Shown here piece after piece: positions 59,861 through 64,000 of a stretch of 64,000 nt of DNA. Both the position numbers and the translations under genes were made by a program. The notes beneath the pieces are model-generated. The model had not been told where the DNA came from. It ran no database searches and saw only the letters and a program-made list of their open reading frames with translations. Within the stretch, counting starts at the first letter, position 1, and each line of letters begins with the position of its first letter. This DNA is from Lachnospiraceae bacterium (GTDB lineage: Bacteria; Bacillota; Clostridia; Lachnospirales; Lachnospiraceae). The stretch is from the NCBI GenBank assembly GCA_910575155.1, contig CAJTDX010000013.1, positions 28,660 to 92,659 of the forward strand, written 5' to 3'.

Positions 59861-61723
59861 ATGAAGGTACTGATAGAAAATAACCAGTTTTTGCTGAAAA
59901 AACTTATGTTAGTATTATACGACATTGTTGCAGTGATCGCGGCAAGTATTCTGGCCTTGTTTCTGCGTTTTGAGGGACGGTATCATGCCATTCCCAGAGG
60001 ATATCTGGATAAAATCCAGCAGTATGTTCCAGTTGTAATCGTAATTACTATCGTTATATTTTATGTGCTGCGGCTCTATGGAAGCCTCTGGAGTTATGCA
60101 GGAGCCACGGAGCTGATTAATATTCTGGGGGCGAGTATTGTGTCTGCGGGGGTGCAGATGGCAGTATTCGTATTGATGGATGTGCGTATGCCCAGAAGTT
60201 ATTATGTATTTTACGGAGCCGGACTGTTTGTATTTGTTACAGCCAGCCGCTATTCGTACCGTGTGGTGCGTACCCTGATTAAGAGGCAAAAAAGCGACAG
60301 GCCCTGCAGCAATGTGCTGATTGTCGGCGCAGGGGGAGCCGGAAATATGCTGGTGCGGGAGATCAGCAACAGCAGCCATATTAATAAAAAAGTGGTATGT
60401 ATCGTTGATGATTTAAAGGCAAAACAGGGCAGCTATCTGCACGGCGTTAAGATTATGGGAGGCCGTGCGGATATTCCAGAACTTGTAAAAAAGTATGGAG
60501 TGGATGAAATCATGATTGCCCTTCCCTCAGCTCCGGCAAAAGAGATCAAAGAGATTCTGGATCTTTGTAAGGAAACGGGATGCGAGTTAAAGAGGCTTCC
60601 GGGCGTGTATCAGTTGGTCAACGGAGAAGTGAGCATCAGCGCTTTGAAAGAAGTAGACGTTAACGACCTTTTGGGACGCGAGCCAGTGAAGGTGGATTTG
60701 TCTTCTATCTTAGATTATGTTTCCGGAAAGACAGTTCTGGTGACCGGAGGAGGGGGATCTATTGGAAGCGAAATCTGCCGCCAGGTGGCAGGACATAATC
60801 CGAGAAGGCTGATAATTGTGGATATTTACGAGAATACCACTTATGATATCCAGAATGAGCTGAAACGAAGATTTCCGAATTTAGAGCTTGTGGTATTGAT
60901 TGCTTCTGTGCGGAATACGAAACGAATAGATATGATATTTGAGAAATACCGTCCGGATATTGTATACCATGCCGCTGCTCATAAGCATGTGCCGCTGATG
61001 GAGGACAGTCCCAATGAAGCGGTGAAGAACAATGTGCTGGGCACTTTGAAGGTGGTACAGGCGGCGGACCGCTGGAAGGTGAGACGTTTTGTGATGATTT
61101 CTACGGATAAAGCGGTAAATCCTACCAATATTATGGGAGCTACAAAACGGATCTGCGAGATGATTATACAAACATACAATAATCGTTCCCAAACAGAATT
61201 TGTAGCAGTGCGTTTTGGAAATGTACTGGGAAGCAACGGAAGCGTGATACCGCTTTTTAAAAAGCAGATTGCCCAGGGAGGGCCGGTAACAGTTACACAT
61301 CCGGACATTATCCGCTATTTCATGACAATCCCCGAGGCGGTATCTTTGGTATTGCAGGCAGGCGTATATGCCCGGGGCGGTGAAATTTTTGTGCTGGATA
61401 TGGGAGAGCCGGTCAGGATTGCGGATCTTGCCAGGAATCTTATTCTTTTATCCGGACATAAGCCGGACGAGGATATTCCGATTGTCTATACAGGGTTAAG
61501 ACCGGGGGAAAAGCTTTATGAAGAAATGCTTATGGAAGAGGAAGGTATGCAGGATACAAAGAATAAACTGATACATATTGGAAAGCCGATTAAACTGGAA
61601 GAGGAAAACTTTCTGATGCAGTTAGAGAATCTTGCAGAACATGTGGTACAGGAGCCGGAAGATATCCGTAAATGGGTAAAAGAAATTGTGCCGACCTACC
61701 ATCCGGACAGTTCAGGAAATTAA
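59861..61723 (+). CDS. pglF: Membrane UDP-GlcNAc 4,6-dehydratase (PglF/CapD-like)
   Basis: A 620-residue membrane-bound nucleotide-sugar dehydratase. Four N-terminal helices (about 10-125) are followed by a first Rossmann-like domain (VGAGGAGNMLVREI near 155) and a second, catalytic one (VTGGGGSIGSEICRQV near 294). The active-site block ISTDKAVNPTNIMGATKR and the late LRPGEKLYEEML are as in PglF, which makes UDP-4-keto-6-deoxy-GlcNAc, the first step to bacillosamine. GAGGAGTAAAG precedes the ATG. An aminotransferase and an acetyltransferase gene follow, as in the Pgl pathway. Confidence 0.92.
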   Translation: MKVLIENNQFLLKKLMLVLYDIVAVIAASILALFLRFEGRYHAIPRGYLDKIQQYVPVVIVITIVIFYVLRLYGSLWSYAGATELINILGASIVSAGVQMAVFVLMDVRMPRSYYVFYGAGLFVFVTASRYSYRVVRTLIKRQKSDRPCSNVLIVGAGGAGNMLVREISNSSHINKKVVCIVDDLKAKQGSYLHGVKIMGGRADIPELVKKYGVDEIMIALPSAPAKEIKEILDLCKETGCELKRLPGVYQLVNGEVSISALKEVDVNDLLGREPVKVDLSSILDYVSGKTVLVTGGGGSIGSEICRQVAGHNPRRLIIVDIYENTTYDIQNELKRRFPNLELVVLIASVRNTKRIDMIFEKYRPDIVYHAAAHKHVPLMEDSPNEAVKNNVLGTLKVVQAADRWKVRRFVMISTDKAVNPTNIMGATKRICEMIIQTYNNRSQTEFVAVRFGNVLGSNGSVIPLFKKQIAQGGPVTVTHPDIIRYFMTIPEAVSLVLQAGVYARGGEIFVLDMGEPVRIADLARNLILLSGHKPDEDIPIVYTGLRPGEKLYEEMLMEEEGMQDTKNKLIHIGKPIKLEEENFLMQLENLAEHVVQEPEDIRKWVKEIVPTYHPDSSGN

Positions 61724-61752
61724 AAATAGAGCAAAAGTATCAGGAGGAAGAG

Positions 61753-62946
61753 ATGAAGCAGCATATTTTTTTGTCTTCGCCCCATATGAGTGAGGAAGGT
61801 TATGAAAAAAAGTTTATTGAGGAGGCGTTTGAGACAAACTGGATTGCGCCTCTTGGAAAAAATGTGACAGAGTTTGAGAAGGAGATGACGGAAAAGCTGG
61901 GAGCGGGAAAGGCAGTGGCTCTTTCGGCAGGAACCGCCGCTATCCATATGGCGTTAAAATCAATTGGCGTAAGTCAGGGAGATGTGGTATTTTGTCAGTC
62001 GCTGACTTTTTCTGCTACGGCAAATCCAATTGTATATGAGAAGGCGACGCCCGTGTTTATTGACAGTGAGAACGATACCTGGAATATGAGTCCGCAGGCG
62101 TTAGAGCAGGCTTTTCAAAAGTATGAAAGAATACAGAAGAAACCGAAGGCGGTAATCGTGGTGCATCTCTATGGGATCTGTGCCCGCATAGGCGAAATTG
62201 CAGAGATCTGCCGCAGATATCAGGTGCCATTGATTGAGGATGCCGCAGAGAGCCTGGGAAGTATTTATTGCGGAAAATATACAGGAACTTTTGGTGATTA
62301 TGGAATAATCAGCTTTAACGGGAATAAAATAATTACATCCTCAGGCGGCGGAATGCTTCTGGTGAATACACAGGATGCCGCAGAAAAAGCGGAAAAGGTT
62401 CTTTATTGGGCCACTCAGGCGAGAGAGCCGGCGCGCTGGTACCAGCATACAGAAATCGGCTATAATTATCGGATGAGCAATATTGTGGCGGGAATCGGCC
62501 GGGGACAGCTGAAAGTCTTAGATCAACGTGTGGAAAAGAAACGTTATATTTTGGACTATTATAAGAAGCATTTGGGCGATTTGCAGGGAATGCATTTTAT
62601 GCCGGAGCCGAACGATACGTACTGTAACTGCTGGCTGTCTGTGATTCAGTTGGACGGGGACTGCGCGGTGAAACCTCTGGATATTATGAAAGCGTTGGAA
62701 GAGGAGGATGCTGAGAGCCGTCCGGTGTGGAAGCCTATGCATTTGCAGCCTGTGTTTGCCGATTGCGACTTTATCTCGCAGATTGATGATTTACATATTG
62801 TAAACGGCGAAACAGGGGCGGATCACAGCGTCAGCGGGCAGTTATTTGAGCATGGCGTCTGTCTGCCAAGCGACAGTAAGATGACAGATGAAGATTTAAA
62901 CAGAATCTGCAGTGCAGTGAGGAGGCTGTGGGAAAAACCCATATAA
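61753..62946 (+). CDS. pglE: DegT/DnrJ/EryC1-type sugar aminotransferase (PglE-like)
   Basis: A 397-residue PLP enzyme. HIFLSSPHMSEEGYEKKFI starts the typical fold. EDAAESLGSIYCGKYTGTFGDYGIISFNGNKIIT carries the PLP-binding Asp and the Lys in FNGNK, and YNYRMSNIVAGIGRGQL is the family late block. It should add an amino group at C4 of the keto sugar made by the PglF-like enzyme. The ATG at 61753 follows AGGAGGAAGAG; an in-frame upstream ATG at 61672 overlaps the pglF gene and is rejected. It lies 29 bases after pglF. Confidence 0.92.
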   Translation: MKQHIFLSSPHMSEEGYEKKFIEEAFETNWIAPLGKNVTEFEKEMTEKLGAGKAVALSAGTAAIHMALKSIGVSQGDVVFCQSLTFSATANPIVYEKATPVFIDSENDTWNMSPQALEQAFQKYERIQKKPKAVIVVHLYGICARIGEIAEICRRYQVPLIEDAAESLGSIYCGKYTGTFGDYGIISFNGNKIITSSGGGMLLVNTQDAAEKAEKVLYWATQAREPARWYQHTEIGYNYRMSNIVAGIGRGQLKVLDQRVEKKRYILDYYKKHLGDLQGMHFMPEPNDTYCNCWLSVIQLDGDCAVKPLDIMKALEEEDAESRPVWKPMHLQPVFADCDFISQIDDLHIVNGETGADHSVSGQLFEHGVCLPSDSKMTDEDLNRICSAVRRLWEKPI

Positions 62947-63157
62947 GAAATTTTCAAAACAAAAAGAAACCACGAACAAAACAGTTTATCTTATGTAAAA
63001 ATAAAGTATTCTTGCTGCTTTGAATGCGGTTTCTTCGTCTAATATTATAGCTCAAACTATTAAAACGTTCAAGGCATAAAGTTAAAAATTTAGAAATAAT
63101 TATGATAGTAATTGCCTTTTTCAGGGAGACGATGCGGCAGGGAAGGGATAAAAATTT

Positions 63158-64000
63158 ATGAAAAAGATTTTAATATTTGGAGCAGGCGGATTTGGAAGAG
63201 AGGTACAATGGCTGATTGAGCGCATAAATCATAAGGAACCAAGATGGCAGATTGAAGGTTATCTGGATGACGGAGTGGAGCCGGGAACCAGGATCAACGG
63301 TTATTCTGTTTTGGGGGGAATGGAAAGACTGAAAGAATATGAAGGTTCTGCGGCAGTGGTGTGTGCTGTTGGATCGGCAGCGACAAGAAAAAAGATAATA
63401 TCAATGATAAAGGAAAAGGGAAATTTTGAATTTCCAAATCTTATCGATCCGGATGTACAGATGTCCTCTGCAAGCTCTATGGGGGAGGGGAATATTATCT
63501 GTGCAGGAAATATTTTGACAGTGAATATTCAAATATCAGATTTTGTGATTCTGAATTTGTCATGCACGGTAGGCCATGATGCAGTTTTAGAATCTTTTGT
63601 AACGGTTTATCCGGGAGTAAATATTTCTGGCTGTACGAGACTGGAACAAGGGACAGAGATAGGAACGGGAAGCAAGATTATTCAGGGAATTACGGTGGGA
63701 AGAGATACAATTGTAGGGGCCGGAGCAGTAGTAGTTCGTGATCTTCCATCAGGATGTGTGGCGACCGGAATTCCCGCAAAACCTTCAAAAATACGGGGGG
63801 GGGGGTACCTGAAACTTTTGATAGCCGGAATCAGCGGACATGGCAGGGTAATCCGCGACTTAGCATATCAATTGGGATGTTACCAGAGTATAGAATTTGT
63901 GGATGATAATCCGGGTCAAAAGGAGAGCAGTAAGGTAAAAGGAGGAACTCAGGATGTTTTTGCATATATGGACGAATATGATGTTATTGTTGCCATAGGA
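63158..64000 (+). CDS. pglD: PglD-like acetyltransferase joined in frame to a second PglD-like domain (partial)
   Basis: 281 codons run to the end of the window with no stop. Codons 1-212 form a complete PglD-type sugar N-acetyltransferase: a Rossmann-like start (KKILIFGAGGFGREVQWLIE), hexapeptide repeats with the catalytic His in SCTVGHDAVL, and the usual end TGIPAKPSKI. Directly afterwards comes a tract of eleven G bases (63795-63805, read as the end of Arg plus Gly-Gly-Gly). It is followed by YLKLLIAGISGHGRVIRDLA, which starts a second PglD N-terminal domain. In the length seen, both are in one frame. One G more or fewer would separate them. It follows the PglE-like gene by 211 bases. Confidence 0.85.
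   Translation, partial: MKKILIFGAGGFGREVQWLIERINHKEPRWQIEGYLDDGVEPGTRINGYSVLGGMERLKEYEGSAAVVCAVGSAATRKKIISMIKEKGNFEFPNLIDPDVQMSSASSMGEGNIICAGNILTVNIQISDFVILNLSCTVGHDAVLESFVTVYPGVNISGCTRLEQGTEIGTGSKIIQGITVGRDTIVGAGAVVVRDLPSGCVATGIPAKPSKIRGGGYLKLLIAGISGHGRVIRDLAYQLGCYQSIEFVDDNPGQKESSKVKGGTQDVFAYMDEYDVIVAIG
63795..63805 (+). repeat. Poly-G tract (11 G) within coding sequence
   Basis: An unbroken run of eleven G, the longest G homopolymer seen in the window. It lies exactly at the junction between the end of one PglD-type domain and the start of a second. With G11 the frame is open. With an insertion of one G the first protein would end at the TGA just after the tract (63810-63812), and with a loss of one G at a stop about 35 codons later. 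Tracts like this change length easily in replication. They can also be sequencing errors. Confidence 0.85.

Noticed and set aside
62964..63035. AAGAAACC/GGTTTCTT pair as a terminator before the PglD-like gene
   Set aside because: The loop is 56 bases and the stem short, so it is probably chance. No other feature was found in this 211-base spacer.
1..64000. tRNA, rRNA, CRISPR array, riboswitch or intact insertion sequence
   Set aside because: Reading both strands of the spacers showed none that could be supported. All longer gaps are accounted for by hairpins, repeats, promoters or the pseudogene.

Overview
The window looks like a chromosomal segment from a low-to-mid GC Gram-positive gut anaerobe, most likely a Lachnospiraceae (Clostridium cluster XIVa). 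The reasons are strong GGAGG-type ribosome sites, teichoic-acid style CDP-glycerol transferases and Dlt proteins, families common in that group (DUF6077, DUF6056, DUF5722, domain-swapped GH3), and secreted proteins with lysine-rich Ig/Fn3 ends and InlB-type repeats. No rRNA, tRNA, CRISPR array or intact mobile element was seen. Almost the whole 64 kb is one large cell-surface glycopolymer region. The organism assignment is inference from gene content.

Layout. (1) 40-9534: a plus-strand run of GT2 glycosyltransferases, a Wzx-like flippase, a DPM1-like GT2 with a DUF2304 partner, an acyltransferase-3, large membrane proteins (one DUF2142) and rmlB. (2) 9812-18865: a secreted domain-swapped GH3 enzyme, a secreted DUF5722 putative glycosidase with five InlB-type repeats, and a DUF6077 membrane protein split by one in-frame stop. 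Hairpins, palindromes and a short dispersed repeat separate these genes. (3) 18932-24486: rmlA, rmlC, a secreted transglutaminase-like protein and a Wzm/Wzt ABC exporter whose ATPase has a carbohydrate-binding tail. (4) 24506-31240: a double GT2, a methyltransferase joined to a kinase-like domain (resembling the WbdD chain-terminating enzyme of Gram-negative O-antigens), a priming sugar-phosphate transferase and another GT2. (5) 31256-41388: a second ABC exporter (TagGH-like), three CDP-glycerol glycerophosphotransferase-like proteins (one fused to GT2), and an MBOAT/SGNH acylation pair. (6) 41566-48734: a mixed-orientation block with two sets of GT2, GtrA and large membrane protein genes, which look like three-component Gtr decoration systems. 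(7) 48949-58984: another GT-like/CDP-glycerol transferase fusion, a secreted parallel beta-helix protein, and a Dlt-like set in the order A-C-B-D. (8) 59067-64000: a decayed Wzy/O-antigen-ligase-like gene, then PglF-, PglE- and PglD-like genes for a bacillosamine-type sugar. The last gene runs into a second PglD-like domain across an 11-G tract.

How it could work together (inference): nucleotide sugars (dTDP-rhamnose precursors, a 2,4-diamino sugar) feed a lipid-linked polymer primed by the polyprenyl-phosphate transferase at 29118. GT2 and glycerol-phosphate transferases extend the chain. The methyltransferase-kinase may cap it so that the Wzt tail domain recognises finished chains for export. 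After export, Gtr-type membrane transferases, acyltransferases and the Dlt-like set would decorate the polymer, and the secreted enzymes may remodel it or bind to it.

Most worth checking are the WbdD-like capping module in a Gram-positive setting, the poly-G tract joining two PglD domains (possible phase variation), the stop-split DUF6077 gene, the GtrA-acyltransferase fusion, a likely leaderless gtrA-like gene, and a 26-bp perfect inverted repeat with a nearby dispersed repeat family. Functions are assigned by reading motifs; no database search was run.
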